Shown: piece after piece, positions 6,829 to 14,480 of the stretch
How the letters are laid out: every line of letters starts with the position of its first letter
Numbering within the stretch: position 1 is the stretch's first letter
NCBI GenBank assembly: GCA_964476505.1
Contig: CAYZAW010000033.1
Span: 1 to 25,542 of the forward strand
From: CAYZAW01 sp964476505
GTDB taxonomy: Bacteria; Bacillota; Clostridia; Christensenellales; CAG-138
Length of the DNA: 25,542 nt
Reading direction: 5' to 3'
The notes under the pieces: model-generated
Databases searched by the model: none
What the model was told of the DNA's origin: nothing
The model's input: the letters and a program-made list of their open reading frames with translations, nothing else
Translations under genes and position numbers: made by a program

Positions 6829-7350
6829 TTACGGCTGCCGTGTTACGGAAAACAAAAAGTGCAGCATGTCTCCGTTATAATACTGCGTGATGAATTCGTC
6901 CTCCTTGGTCATGCCGATGCTTTCCGCCACCCGCATGGAGGCAAAATTGTCCGCCTTGATCACGCTGTGTACCTTGTTTGCACGAAGCTTGGTAAAGGCG
7001 TACTGCTTGCAGCCCGCGGCGGCTTCTGCGGCGTAACCCATATGCCAGTAGGCATGCTTTAGCAGGTAGCCTATTTCCAGCACCTTCGCGCCCTTATACG
7101 GCTGCATGGTAAGCCCCGCTTGGCCTATCATGCAGCCTGTTTCTTTTAATACCATTGCCCACAGGCCAAAGCCCAGTTCCAAATACCGCTTTCTTTGACG
7201 ATCCAACCATGCCTGCACGTCCTCGTCGGAAAAATCGTGCTCATAGGCGTACATCACCAGCGGGTCTTGCAGCATGTCCGCCAAATCAGAAAAATCGCTC
7301 TGCTCCATTTCCCGAAACAGCAGCCGCTCCGTTTCAAAAACAGGTTCCAC
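6829..7350 (-). CDS. RimJ/RimL-type GNAT acetyltransferase
   Basis: This is a 173-residue acetyltransferase. It opens with ETERLLFREMEQSDF (residues 6-20), the hallmark of the RimJ/RimL-like Acetyltransf_3 group. It continues with a GYLLKHAYWHMGYAAEA acetyl-CoA region (94-110) and ends with NFASMRVAESIGM (135-146). This group acetylates protein N termini or small molecules, and the substrate here is unknown. The start is GTG 7350 with GGAG five bases upstream. It lies 35 bases after the ATPase gene and is probably the last gene of that operon. Confidence 0.87.
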   Translation of the reverse strand: MEPVFETERLLFREMEQSDFSDLADMLQDPLVMYAYEHDFSDEDVQAWLDRQRKRYLELGFGLWAMVLKETGCMIGQAGLTMQPYKGAKVLEIGYLLKHAYWHMGYAAEAAAGCKQYAFTKLRANKVHSVIKADNFASMRVAESIGMTKEDEFITQYYNGDMLHFLFSVTRQP

Positions 7351-7385
7351 TTTTGCTCCTTTGCCGTTTCACACAGCGCTTAGTT

Positions 7386-8285
7386 CTATTTTCCGAAGCG
7401 TTGCTTGTTTTGATAGAAAAAATCGAAATACAGCTTGGTGTTTTCCAGCTCCCACCAAGGCTTGATGTCCACGGGAACGCTGTCCAGATCGTAGATTTTT
7501 GCACCCTCCAGCGCCAATATAAAGGGCGAGTGGGTAGCAATGATGAACTGACAGCCGCAGTAGCGCCGTTTTTCCTCCAACAGGGCTTTCAACTCCAGCT
7601 GCATTTTAGGCGACAGGCTGTTTTCCGGCTCGTCTAAGCAATACAGCGTGTCGTTATCGATATGCGTTTCAAAATACTCGAGCGCGGTCTCGCCGTTGCT
7701 GTTTAGCTTTACCTCTTTTCCTACCTGCCGGTGCAAAAACCGCCGCCGGGTAAGAGATTTCCTTCTGGACAGCACCTGCAGCCGGTAATCCTCGTATACC
7801 TCCATGCCGCTAAAGCGGATGGTCTCCCCATATTTCAGCTTGGCGTAATCCCCCTTGCCGTCCTCCGTGTCCTCGCGAATCTCCTCGTTGCTGGTGCGCG
7901 CCGCCAGCATATAATCAAACACGTCGTCGCTGGTGATGATACGGCTTTCCGGGGGAATGGTGAGAGCGCGGCCTTCATCGTCAAAGCCGGTGCGGTATTG
8001 ACAGTGCGCCGCGTAGGGCGCCATCAGCTCTCCGCTGTTATAGGGAGACAGGCGCTTTAGCATGAGCTTGAGGGCGATCACGTTCAACAGCGTGCTTTTT
8101 CCGCTGCCATTGCCGCCGTAGAATATCGTAATGGGCTCAAAGTCCACCTCGCGGAAGTCCTTTTCCGTAAACAGCATGCAGGGGTATCCGTTTTCCAGAT
8201 ACCCGCCGTTTTCCTCGCGGCGCGCCCGGGCAATATTGTATTCCTCTCCCGCATCCAGCAGGACGAATTTATCCAGATACACCAT
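7386..8285 (-). CDS. Stand-alone AAA/ABC-type ATPase
   Basis: This is a 299-residue soluble ATPase. It has Walker A GGNGSGKST (57-65), an ABC-signature-like SNGET (196-200), Walker B LYCLDEPENSLSP (214-226) with catalytic Glu after Asp, and the switch histidine in IIATHSPF (248-255). It resembles the AAA_21/RecF-like ATPases of Bacillota. There is no TOPRIM nuclease domain, so it is not an OLD nuclease, and there are no membrane helices, so it is not a whole transporter. The start at ATG 8285 has GGAGG ten bases upstream. It follows the flavodoxin genes by 33 bases and may share their transcript. Its function is unknown. Confidence 0.85.
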   Translation of the reverse strand: MVYLDKFVLLDAGEEYNIARARREENGGYLENGYPCMLFTEKDFREVDFEPITIFYGGNGSGKSTLLNVIALKLMLKRLSPYNSGELMAPYAAHCQYRTGFDDEGRALTIPPESRIITSDDVFDYMLAARTSNEEIREDTEDGKGDYAKLKYGETIRFSGMEVYEDYRLQVLSRRKSLTRRRFLHRQVGKEVKLNSNGETALEYFETHIDNDTLYCLDEPENSLSPKMQLELKALLEEKRRYCGCQFIIATHSPFILALEGAKIYDLDSVPVDIKPWWELENTKLYFDFFYQNKQRFGK

Positions 8286-8318
8286 GGAAGCGCCGCCTCC
8301 CGCATTGCGTTTGTTCCG

Positions 8319-9116
8319 CTATTTTTGATAGGTCAAGTTCACCATGCGCCCCGCCATCCTGCCTATGCGGTAAAACAAACCGCCAAACAGCTTTTTATAA
8401 AAGGGGAGCGGCACGCGTTTATCGTACGCGTATTTTCGACGCTCCGGGTCCGTCCAAAAAACGCCGTCGTAGCTTTCATACGCCGTGCCGGGCGCATAGT
8501 TGGGGCACATGCCGCGAAACAGATTGTAGGGGATCAACAGCCCGCACTTTGGGCTGTGCAGCCTCCCGCCCGCAACATCCCGGTAAAACCGTTCCGTTAC
8601 GCGGGAAGCCTTTTGCTTGACCTTATTATCGGGTTCATAGGCATTCCAGCTCATTGTAGTGGCATACAGCGCATAACAGCGGTTAAAGCCAACTGCGCCC
8701 AAAAAATCCGTAATGCTCTTGGCGGACTGCTTTGCTCCCACGCCGCCCGTGGTGGTAATGACAAGCGCCTTTTTCGTGAAAAACCGCGGACGGTGCGTAA
8801 AGCAGCACATGTGATCCATCACATTCTTAACCATTGCCGTTTCCCGCATAAAAAAAGTGGTACAGGGAAACAACACCGCATCCGCCCGCTCGATCGCGTC
8901 GATCACCGGCTGCACAACGGCGTTATGCGGGCAGGCGGCGTGCCCCTTTCGAAAGCACAGGGAACAACCCTTGCAAAAGGGCAGCGAAAGCTCCGATAAA
9001 TGCAGTTCCTCAAAAGCAGCGGAAGCATCCAGGCGCATGAGCTCCGCCCGCGCCAGTTCAAACAACTTCCATGTATTGCCCTTATGCGGGCTGCCGTTGA
9101 TCACAAGATAGTGCAT
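8319..9116 (-). CDS. Flavodoxin-fold FMN reductase-like protein with a four-cysteine cluster (second of pair)
   Basis: This is a 265-residue protein. Residues 1-18 form the first strand and phosphate loop (YLVINGSPHKGNTW). CKGCSLCFRKGHAACPH places Cys at 48, 51, 54 and 62, a spacing that could hold an Fe-S cluster or reactive thiols. TTTGGVGAK (121-129) is the later flavin loop. The C-terminal 40 residues are basic and aromatic (PFYKKLFGGLFYRIGRMAGR), possibly an amphipathic membrane-contact helix. The start at ATG 9116 has GGAGG five bases upstream and lies 14 bases after the preceding paralog. It is likely an NAD(P)H:flavin or quinone/nitro-type reductase, with unknown substrate. Confidence 0.85.
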   Translation of the reverse strand: MHYLVINGSPHKGNTWKLFELARAELMRLDASAAFEELHLSELSLPFCKGCSLCFRKGHAACPHNAVVQPVIDAIERADAVLFPCTTFFMRETAMVKNVMDHMCCFTHRPRFFTKKALVITTTGGVGAKQSAKSITDFLGAVGFNRCYALYATTMSWNAYEPDNKVKQKASRVTERFYRDVAGGRLHSPKCGLLIPYNLFRGMCPNYAPGTAYESYDGVFWTDPERRKYAYDKRVPLPFYKKLFGGLFYRIGRMAGRMVNLTYQK

Positions 9117-9130
9117 GCTTTCCTCCGATT

Positions 9131-9832
9131 TTACGCCTGTTTCCACGGGCGTTTCTTGCCCAGCCAGCCGTTTTCTTCCCAATACACCTTTTCCAAGGGC
9201 GCAGAGCCCCATCCGGCCTTTTGCATGCCACCCATCATGAAAAACAGGAACCGGGTCTTGATTCCCACGCGCGGCTTTCCCGGGCGGGAAACGGCCTTAG
9301 CCAGCTTCGTGATATCGCGCTCGATCTTCTGCTTCGTTTTTCCGGCAACGCCCTCCCAATTCATGGCCGCCACGCGTGCGCCGTAGCCTTTGACCTCCGG
9401 CACGCCCCAGTATATAAGCGCGTTTTTCACCATCGCGATGGGGCCCTTGTTTCCGGCACCCGCAGAGGTGGAAAGCACCACTGCTCTTTTTTGAAACATG
9501 CAGGCTCTTGGGCGGTGGGTCATCCAATAGGTAAACGTTAGATCCATAAACGCCTTCATGGCGGCAGACGGCCCCAAGCAATAATTGGGAGTGGTGAATA
9601 TCAAAAGCGACGCCTGCTCCACCGCCTCCATGATCGCACGTTTTTCTGCATAATAGGGGCAGTTTTCGTCTCCATTCAGGCAGGAATAACAGCCAAGGCA
9701 AAAGTGATTTAGGTCTCTTGGCAAAAAGAATTCCGTAACGTCCTGCTCGCCTGGCAGCCGGTCGATCAGGAGCCTTCCCATATGGTAGGTGCTGCCCTTG
9801 TGATTTTGCCCGTGAATGATACAAATTTTCAT
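9131..9832 (-). CDS. Flavodoxin-fold NADPH-dependent FMN reductase-like protein with a four-cysteine cluster (first of pair)
   Basis: This is a 233-residue paralog of the next gene. It begins MKICIIHGQNHKGST (first strand and phosphate loop). CLGCYSCLNGDENCPY places Cys at 45, 48, 51 and 58, TTPNYCLGPSAAMKAFMD (80-97) is the flavin-side helix, and STSAGAGNKG (121-130) is the later loop. The C terminus (TRFLFFMMGGMQKAG, then Trp-rich) matches its sister's hydrophobic end. GAGG is five bases before ATG 9832, and a promoter lies upstream. The conserved Cys cluster in both sisters suggests a shared redox mechanism. Confidence 0.85.
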   Translation of the reverse strand: MKICIIHGQNHKGSTYHMGRLLIDRLPGEQDVTEFFLPRDLNHFCLGCYSCLNGDENCPYYAEKRAIMEAVEQASLLIFTTPNYCLGPSAAMKAFMDLTFTYWMTHRPRACMFQKRAVVLSTSAGAGNKGPIAMVKNALIYWGVPEVKGYGARVAAMNWEGVAGKTKQKIERDITKLAKAVSRPGKPRVGIKTRFLFFMMGGMQKAGWGSAPLEKVYWEENGWLGKKRPWKQA

Positions 9833-9863
9833 AAATGCCTCGTTATTTTATGGAATACAACAA

Positions 9864-9892
9864 ATGATACCGATATTCCGACGGATTGTAAA
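9864..9892 (-). promoter_or_regulatory. Promoter of the paired flavodoxin genes
   Basis: On the minus strand TTTACA (9892-9887) and TATCAT (9869-9864) are separated by 17 bases and lie 32 bases before the start codon at 9832. An upstream TTGACT (9900-9895) has no well-spaced -10. Confidence 0.5.
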
Positions 9893-9896
9893 GCAG

Positions 9897-10427
9897 TCAA
9901 TGAAACAGCAGCCCCTTGCGGTCTCTGTCCGGCGTTTTGCTTGTTACGATGAGCGCCAGCTCCTCCAGCGCGGAAAGAAGCGCCGCCGTGCAAACCACGC
10001 CGCCCGCCACGGCAATGCCTGTTGCCCATGTCAGCACCGGAAGCAGCGCCAAAAGCAATCCGGTGGCTTTATTGGCATAGGTATGCAGCGATAAAAACGT
10101 GCGGAATTTATAAAAGCCCACGGCATAGGCGGCAATGCGCAAAAACGCAACGATGCCGGTAAATACCCACAGCCACGCCGGAATTGGGATATATACTGCC
10201 GTTACCAGCAGCAGCACGCCGATGAACAAACAGTCTGCAAAACTGTCCAGCTTAGCGCCCAGCTCGCTTTTCTGATTCAGCGCTCTTGCAGCAACGCCAT
10301 CCAGCACATCGCTGATGCAGCCGCAGGCATACAGCACCCAGAATATTGCGGAAAAAGCGGGCACAAACAGCAGCGCCAGCGCGAACGCCATGCGCGATAC
10401 CGTAATGCCGTTTGCCAAATTCTTCAT
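9897..10427 (-). CDS. CDP-alcohol phosphatidyltransferase family membrane protein
   Basis: This is a 176-residue membrane enzyme carrying the complete family motif. Asp40, Asp43-Gly44, Ala47-Arg48, Gly57, Asp61 and Asp65 show exactly the D-x2-D-G-x2-A-R-x8-G-x3-D-x3-D spacing. Such enzymes displace CMP from a CDP-linked lipid with an alcohol, such as glycerol phosphate (PgsA), serine (PssA) or inositol phosphate. Several hydrophobic helices fill the rest. It is close in size to PgsA/PssA-type enzymes, but which alcohol it uses cannot be told. The start at 10427 has GGAG eight bases upstream, and the gene has its own promoter and no metabolic neighbours. Confidence 0.88.
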   Translation of the reverse strand: MKNLANGITVSRMAFALALLFVPAFSAIFWVLYACGCISDVLDGVAARALNQKSELGAKLDSFADCLFIGVLLLVTAVYIPIPAWLWVFTGIVAFLRIAAYAVGFYKFRTFLSLHTYANKATGLLLALLPVLTWATGIAVAGGVVCTAALLSALEELALIVTSKTPDRDRKGLLFH

Positions 10428-10475
10428 GCCGCACGCTCCGTTTCACGCCGTTTTTTCGGCAGATTATCTTGCAGT

Positions 10476-10504
10476 ATCATACCCTACGCACCGGCGCATT
10501 ACAA
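10476..10504 (-). promoter_or_regulatory. Promoter of the CDP-alcohol phosphatidyltransferase gene
   Basis: On the minus strand TTGTAA (10504-10499) and TATGAT (10481-10476) are separated by 17 bases. The -10 is 48 bases before the start codon. Confidence 0.6.
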
Positions 10505-10511
10505 TCCATAT

Positions 10512-10546
10512 ATAGAAAACGCCCTTCCGCATTTTTGCGAAAGGGC
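10512..10546 (-). terminator. Terminator of the aldo/keto reductase gene
   Basis: A 10-bp stem with one mismatch, GCCCTTCCGC (10521-10530) against GCGAAAGGGC (10537-10546), is followed on the minus strand by GTTTTCTATA. It begins 20 bases after the reductase stop codon. Confidence 0.7.
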
Positions 10547-10565
10547 ATTGATAAATACTCCGGTT

Positions 10566-11699
10566 TTACCCCTTGAGCTTTTGTTGAAAGTCCGCCAGCG
10601 CTTCGGATATTTTGATCTGCTGCGGGCACACCGCCTCACAGCTTTTGCAGCCGAGGCACGCGCCGGGGCGTTTGTCCTCCGGAAGGATATCCACCACCAT
10701 AGGCGCATAGAACCCGCCGCCTGTGAAGCAGTGCTCGTTGTATAAAGACAGCAGCATGGGGATATCCAAGCCCTGCGGGCAATGCGTGGTGCAGTACCGG
10801 CAGGCCGTGCAGGGAATCGTGATGGCGAGAATCATACTTTGTGCAACACCCAAAAGCGCCTTCGTTTCCGCCTCGTTTAACGGCTGCTCCGTTTCATAGG
10901 TCATGATGTTCTCTTGCATCTGCTCCATGTTGGACATGCCGGACAGCGTTACCGTAACCGCGGGAATGCCCTGTAAAAAGCGGAACGCCCAGGCAGGCAC
11001 GGCCTCGTTGGGGCGAAGCGCCTGTAATGCATTTGCATGCTCCTGTGAAAGTGCCGCCAGCTTGCCGCCCCGAAGAGGCTCCATCACCCAAACGGGGATG
11101 TTGTATTCCTCTAGCAGCTCTACCTTTTCCTTTGCCTGCTGGAACGTCCAGTCCAAATAATTCAACTGGATTTGGCAGAACTCCATGTCCTTGCCGTAGG
11201 CCTCTAAAAACCGCTTCATTACCGGCAGGCTGCCATGGGCGGAGAAGCCCAAATGCTTGATGCGCCCGTTCCTTTTTTGCTTGATGAGATAGTTGTAAAT
11301 GCCATACTTTTCGTCTAAATATGCGTCCACGTTCATTTCGCAAAGGTTGTGGAACATATAAAAATCAAAATAGTCCACACGGCATTTTTTGAGCTGCTCT
11401 TCGAATATCGCCTCTACCTTATCCATATTGGAAAGGTCATAGCCCGGGAATTTGCTGGCAAGGTAAAAGCGCTCTCTTGGGTATTCCGACAGTACCCTGC
11501 CCATCACCAGCTCCGAATTGCCGGCATGGTAGCCCCAAGCCGTATCGTAGTAATTCACGCCCTTTTCCATGGCGTAAGCCACCATTTTCTCAACAGCCGC
11601 CTCATCTATTTTTGAATCGTCGCCATTGATCACCGGCAGGCGCATAGCGCCCATGCCGAGCGCAGACAGCTTGAGACCCTGAAAATCCTTGTATATCAT
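10566..11699 (-). CDS. Aldo/keto reductase with a C-terminal 2x[4Fe-4S] ferredoxin domain
   Basis: This is a 377-residue soluble oxidoreductase. Residues 1-280 form the aldo/keto reductase barrel with the usual tetrad D52, Y57, K83 and H117. The tail holds two cluster motifs: C297, C300, C303, C307 (CTACRYCTTHCP) and C348, C351, C354, C358 (CLGCKSCEAVCP). This architecture is common in Clostridia and suggests electrons pass between NAD(P)H and ferredoxin-like centres. The start at ATG 11699 has GGAGAGG nine bases upstream. The longer frame from 11759 would run through the promoter and is rejected. The gene is driven by a MerR-type promoter, so induction by an electrophile, metal or drug is likely. 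Confidence 0.92.
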   Translation of the reverse strand: MIYKDFQGLKLSALGMGAMRLPVINGDDSKIDEAAVEKMVAYAMEKGVNYYDTAWGYHAGNSELVMGRVLSEYPRERFYLASKFPGYDLSNMDKVEAIFEEQLKKCRVDYFDFYMFHNLCEMNVDAYLDEKYGIYNYLIKQKRNGRIKHLGFSAHGSLPVMKRFLEAYGKDMEFCQIQLNYLDWTFQQAKEKVELLEEYNIPVWVMEPLRGGKLAALSQEHANALQALRPNEAVPAWAFRFLQGIPAVTVTLSGMSNMEQMQENIMTYETEQPLNEAETKALLGVAQSMILAITIPCTACRYCTTHCPQGLDIPMLLSLYNEHCFTGGGFYAPMVVDILPEDKRPGACLGCKSCEAVCPQQIKISEALADFQQKLKG

Positions 11700-11733
11700 A
11701 CTGCGTTTCCTCTCCCTTCGTTCCGTTCTGTTT

Positions 11734-11764
11734 ATGATAGTACTTGGAGTGAACTCCAAGTCAA
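11734..11764 (-). promoter_or_regulatory. MerR-type promoter/operator of the aldo/keto reductase gene
   Basis: On the minus strand TTGACT (11764-11759) and TATCAT (11739-11734) are 19 bases apart, the elongated spacing that MerR activators untwist. The perfect 20-base palindrome ACTTGGAGTGAACTCCAAGT (11742-11761) fills the spacer and overlaps the -35. No MerR gene lies in the window. A near-identical site precedes the MFS gene. Confidence 0.85.
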
Positions 11765-11804
11765 TCCATGCTCCGTTATTTATGAACCTATTTCGTTAGG
11801 CGTA

Positions 11805-13001
11805 TTAAACATCCTGCGTGAGCTCCCTGTTTTGCGGCACAGCCTCGGTGTTTATACTGCGAAACCGCTTGGAGCGGACGCGTACCAAAATAGCAACAAA
11901 GCCGCATACAAACAGCGCAATGCTGCCCAGCGGAACGTATGCCATGCCAACGCCTGCGATCACTCCGCCGCAAAGCGAGGTGCCGATGGCGGTGCCCAAA
12001 TTACCGGAGGACAAAAACAGGCTGTTTACGAACTCCGGTGCGTCCGGTGCGGCGGTACTGATCCAGTATTGGTTGATGCAGGCCGCGATACCGCCTATCA
12101 CGCCCCAAGCAAGCACCAGCAGCATGGCAGGAACGGCAAAGCCGCCTATAAAAAACAGCGTCAAAAGCAGCGCGGTCATTACAATGGGATACACGGTAAC
12201 GAGCCGGTTGGGGTTCCGGGATAACCCGCGCCCGCCAAGCGTATTGCCCACAAGGCACATAACGCCGTATGCTAATAAAGCAAAGCTTATCACATGCACC
12301 GGCAGCAGCGTTACCTCCTGCAAATACGCGGAAAGATAGCTGTACGAACCCATCATGGCACCATTGCACAGCACGATAGCCGCTACACTGATCCATAGCC
12401 TGCCGCGCTTTAAAATGCCCAACTGCCGTTGATACGACAGTTTTTGCTGCGCCGGAAAAGGCGTTAAAAGCAATGCCGTTGCAACCAGCGCCAGAGCGCT
12501 TACCGCTGCGAAAAACAGCAAGCCCAGCCTGAGCGACGTTGCGTTGGCGATCGTACGCGCCACCGGCGAGCCGATGATGGAGCCTGCGGAAACGCCCATC
12601 ATCACCTTTGATACCGCCTTAGGCGCTTCCTTCGCGCTAACGGAGGAGGACACGGCGCTAAGCGTGAGCGAAATGAACACCGGATGGAAAAACGCCGGGA
12701 TCACCCGCGCCACCACCAGCATGGGAAAGCTGGTGGAAAACGCCGCCATGAGATTGCCCACCGTAAACGCACCCAAAGCAAGCAGCATGACCCGCTTTCG
12801 GTCAAAGCGCGAAAAGAGCAGCGTGTTTATTGGGCCAAATACGGCAATGGTCAGCGCAAACAGGCTAACAAGCAGCCCGGCGGAGGATAACGTTACGCCA
12901 TATTCATCGGCAATAAACGGCAGCAGTCCCGCATACCCCATTTCGGTGGTCAGAATGCTGAATGTGCCGAAAATCAAAACCATGATATCTCGTTTTTTCA
13001 A
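11805..13001 (-). CDS. MFS transporter, DHA1-like drug/metabolite exporter
   Basis: This is a 398-residue integral membrane protein with about 12 helices and no soluble domain. Major facilitator features include FSRFDRKRVM in the loop between helices 2 and 3 (the motif A position) and the helix-5 region GVSAGSIIGSPVART, similar to motif C of antiporters. DHA1 exporters use the proton gradient to expel drugs or metabolites such as arabinose or purine ribonucleosides. The start is set at TTG 13001 because AAGGAG lies eight bases upstream (13015-13010). ATG 13028, nine codons earlier, has no ribosome-binding site. Its MerR-type promoter matches that of the reductase gene, suggesting co-induction as a detoxification pair. 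Confidence 0.88.
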   Translation of the reverse strand: MKKRDIMVLIFGTFSILTTEMGYAGLLPFIADEYGVTLSSAGLLVSLFALTIAVFGPINTLLFSRFDRKRVMLLALGAFTVGNLMAAFSTSFPMLVVARVIPAFFHPVFISLTLSAVSSSVSAKEAPKAVSKVMMGVSAGSIIGSPVARTIANATSLRLGLLFFAAVSALALVATALLLTPFPAQQKLSYQRQLGILKRGRLWISVAAIVLCNGAMMGSYSYLSAYLQEVTLLPVHVISFALLAYGVMCLVGNTLGGRGLSRNPNRLVTVYPIVMTALLLTLFFIGGFAVPAMLLVLAWGVIGGIAACINQYWISTAAPDAPEFVNSLFLSSGNLGTAIGTSLCGGVIAGVGMAYVPLGSIALFVCGFVAILVRVRSKRFRSINTEAVPQNRELTQDV

Positions 13002-13114
13002 ATTTGGCGCTCCTTCCGGACGGTACATTTAGGGAGGCACGGTGTTGTATCGCAGTACTCCCGGTGCAGCCGCCCCTTTGCCGCCGGTCACACATTTTGC
13101 GATATACTTCTTGC

Positions 13115-13145
13115 ATGGTAACACTTGGAGCTGGCTCTAAGTCAA
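13115..13145 (-). promoter_or_regulatory. MerR-type promoter/operator of the MFS transporter gene
   Basis: On the minus strand TTGACT (13145-13140) and TACCAT (13120-13115) are separated by 19 bases. The imperfect palindrome ACTTGGAGCTGGCTCTAAGT (13123-13142) fills the spacer. The half site ACTTGGAG and the -35 are identical to the promoter at 11734-11764. Confidence 0.82.
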
Positions 13146-13204
13146 TATCTTTTTTTGTAAATCGTTCAAAGAACCGTACCGTTTCGCCGTATTTCTTTAT
13201 AAAA

Positions 13205-13230
13205 AAGCCCATGTATTGCAGCACAGGCTT
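13205..13230 (-). terminator. Terminator downstream of the protease/SAP/rhodanese operon
   Basis: On the minus strand AAGCCTGTG (13230-13222) pairs with CATGGGCTT (13213-13205) using two G-U pairs, followed by TTTTAT. On the plus strand the same positions give A-C mismatches, so it is directional. Confidence 0.6.
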
Positions 13231-13255
13231 CTAAACCATATCAGCGTTTTCTTAC

Positions 13256-13405
13256 TTACATCCAATCGATAATGCCAAACAAATCAGCGGTAATACATCC
13301 GCGCGAAAACGTGAGAACCGCGTACTCCCCTGACCATACGTTGGTGTGCCAACGCTGATCGGGTTCTGGAAATTCTATTCTTGATTTACGGCGCGACCGT
13401 TTCAT
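13256..13405 (-). pseudogene. Possible small gene or C-terminal remnant of a lost gene
   Basis: A 49-codon frame runs from ATG 13405, which overlaps the last 20 bases of the rhodanese gene, to TAA at 13258-13256. After a basic start it reads IEFPEPDQRWHTN followed by VWSGEYAVLTFSRG and TADLFGIIDWM. This has the Trp, Gly and hydrophobic pattern of real protein rather than random translation. There is no ribosome-binding site before ATG 13405. It may be the tail of a decayed gene or a coupled small protein. The family is not recognised. The region also contains hairpin CGTTGG/CCAACG (13339-13354) and a 9-base inverted repeat (13240-13248 with 13351-13359), so a structured RNA is the alternative. 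Confidence 0.35.
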
Positions 13406-13850
13406 ACGGCCATGTGGTAATGCCGCCAAAGTCCTTCACGTTGGTATAGCCCATGGATATAAGCAGCTTTGCGGCGGCGGCGCTTCTTCGCCCCGTGCGA
13501 CAGTACAACAGCAGCTGCTGCGCTTTATCGGGCAGCTCCATTTCTGCCCGCGCCTCCAGCTCGTCATCGGGAATCAGTACCGCGCCGGGAATATGCGCCG
13601 TGTTGAATTCCTCCTGTGTGCGTACGTCTAAAATGATGTAACCGGTTTCGTTATCCATAATGGCTTTTGCTTCTTCTGCGGTAATCAACACAGCTTCTCC
13701 TTTGGGCGTGGCAGACGCTTCCTCTGCTTTTGTGGTGCTCTGCGGCTCCGTCGGCGGTGCGCCGAGCTCTTTTTGCGTGCTTGAACAAGCCGCCAGCACC
13801 GGCAGCAGCCACAGCAGCAAAACGATAAGTAAGCAATGTTTCTTTCTCAT
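13386..13850 (-). CDS. Rhodanese-domain lipoprotein
   Basis: This is a 154-residue exported lipoprotein. The signal peptide ends in the lipobox LAAC with Cys22 as the lipidated residue. A Ser/Thr/Glu-rich linker (23-52) is followed by a single rhodanese domain with ILDVRTQEEFNTAHIPGA (73-90) and the active-site loop CRTGRRS with Cys117. Rhodanese domains carry a persulfide on this Cys and handle sulfane sulfur. Here the reaction would take place outside the membrane. Its ATG overlaps the stop of the SAP-domain gene (ATGA), showing translational coupling, with AAAGG seven bases upstream. Confidence 0.92.
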   Translation of the reverse strand: MRKKHCLLIVLLLWLLPVLAACSSTQKELGAPPTEPQSTTKAEEASATPKGEAVLITAEEAKAIMDNETGYIILDVRTQEEFNTAHIPGAVLIPDDELEARAEMELPDKAQQLLLYCRTGRRSAAAAKLLISMGYTNVKDFGGITTWPYETVAP

Positions 13851-14449
13851 TGTTCAGCCTTTCGGGGCAAAAGCGCGCCGTTTAATACGGCAATATCTGC
13901 CGGTTCGTAGCGGTGGGAGCCTTGGCGCTGCTTTTTCGCATTCCAGCAGCGTATAGCGTCCTGTAGCGTTCTTCCCTTATTATCCGCGAAAAAATCACGG
14001 ATATAAGTATTATACTCGAACTGGCTGTCAATTGCGGTGGTTCCCTTTTTCTTTTGCGCAAGTATCTCGTAATACGCGGCAATGGCCTCCCGGTAGGTTT
14101 TCCCGGCATTGCTTTTCAGCCATTTTTGAAAGACAGTGTTAAAGGAAAAGCCGTTGCCGATATGTGCCTTAAAAAACGCCCTGTGCCGTTCGGAGCATAC
14201 GATATCCGGTTCGATGATCGTATCCTCGCTGATTTCAGTAACCACTGTCGCTCTCCTTCTTGCGGCAGCGGCAGCCGGTATTTCCCCGGTATCCAAAAAT
14301 CGTGCAACGCGCTCGGTAAGCTCCGCCTTTGCGCCGCTTGCTGGAAGCCCGTTATTTCTGCAAAAGTCCGCAAGCTCTTCTTTCAAATAATAGTACTCGC
14401 GAAACACCTTGCTTGGCAGGCTGCGATGTAAAGCGGGTCTGTTTTGCAT
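13847..14449 (-). CDS. SAP domain / DUF6434 protein
   Basis: This is a 200-residue soluble protein. Residues about 7-55 fit a SAP-type helix-extended-helix (VFREYYYLKEELADFCRNNG, then ASGAKAELTERVARFL), often a DNA-binding module. The rest has the DUF6434 pattern: DTIIEPDIVCSERHRAFFKA, GFSFNTVFQKWLKSNAGKTY, FEYNTYIRDFF and GRTLQDAIRCWN. DUF6434 has no settled function. The start at ATG 14449 has GAGG five bases upstream. ATG 14467 would add six residues and lacks a ribosome-binding site. It lies 31 bases after the protease gene and overlaps the rhodanese gene, so the three form an operon. Confidence 0.85.
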   Translation of the reverse strand: MQNRPALHRSLPSKVFREYYYLKEELADFCRNNGLPASGAKAELTERVARFLDTGEIPAAAAARRRATVVTEISEDTIIEPDIVCSERHRAFFKAHIGNGFSFNTVFQKWLKSNAGKTYREAIAAYYEILAQKKKGTTAIDSQFEYNTYIRDFFADNKGRTLQDAIRCWNAKKQRQGSHRYEPADIAVLNGALLPRKAEQ

Positions 14450-14480
14450 ACCGTCCTCTTTTCGCATACAGGCTGTACGG

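Noticed and set aside
8325..8999. 224-residue plus-strand frame
   Set aside because: It is antisense to the flavodoxin-fold gene and has no recognisable domain or ribosome-binding site.
12904..13224. 106-residue minus-strand frame over the MFS promoter
   Set aside because: It contains the MerR promoter and overlaps the MFS start in another frame, and its composition is not protein-like after the first 30 residues.
13233..13385. Structured non-coding RNA or riboswitch
   Set aside because: The inverted repeats are short and lie inside a protein-like frame, and no gene in the right orientation lies downstream close enough for a riboswitch; kept only as an alternative.
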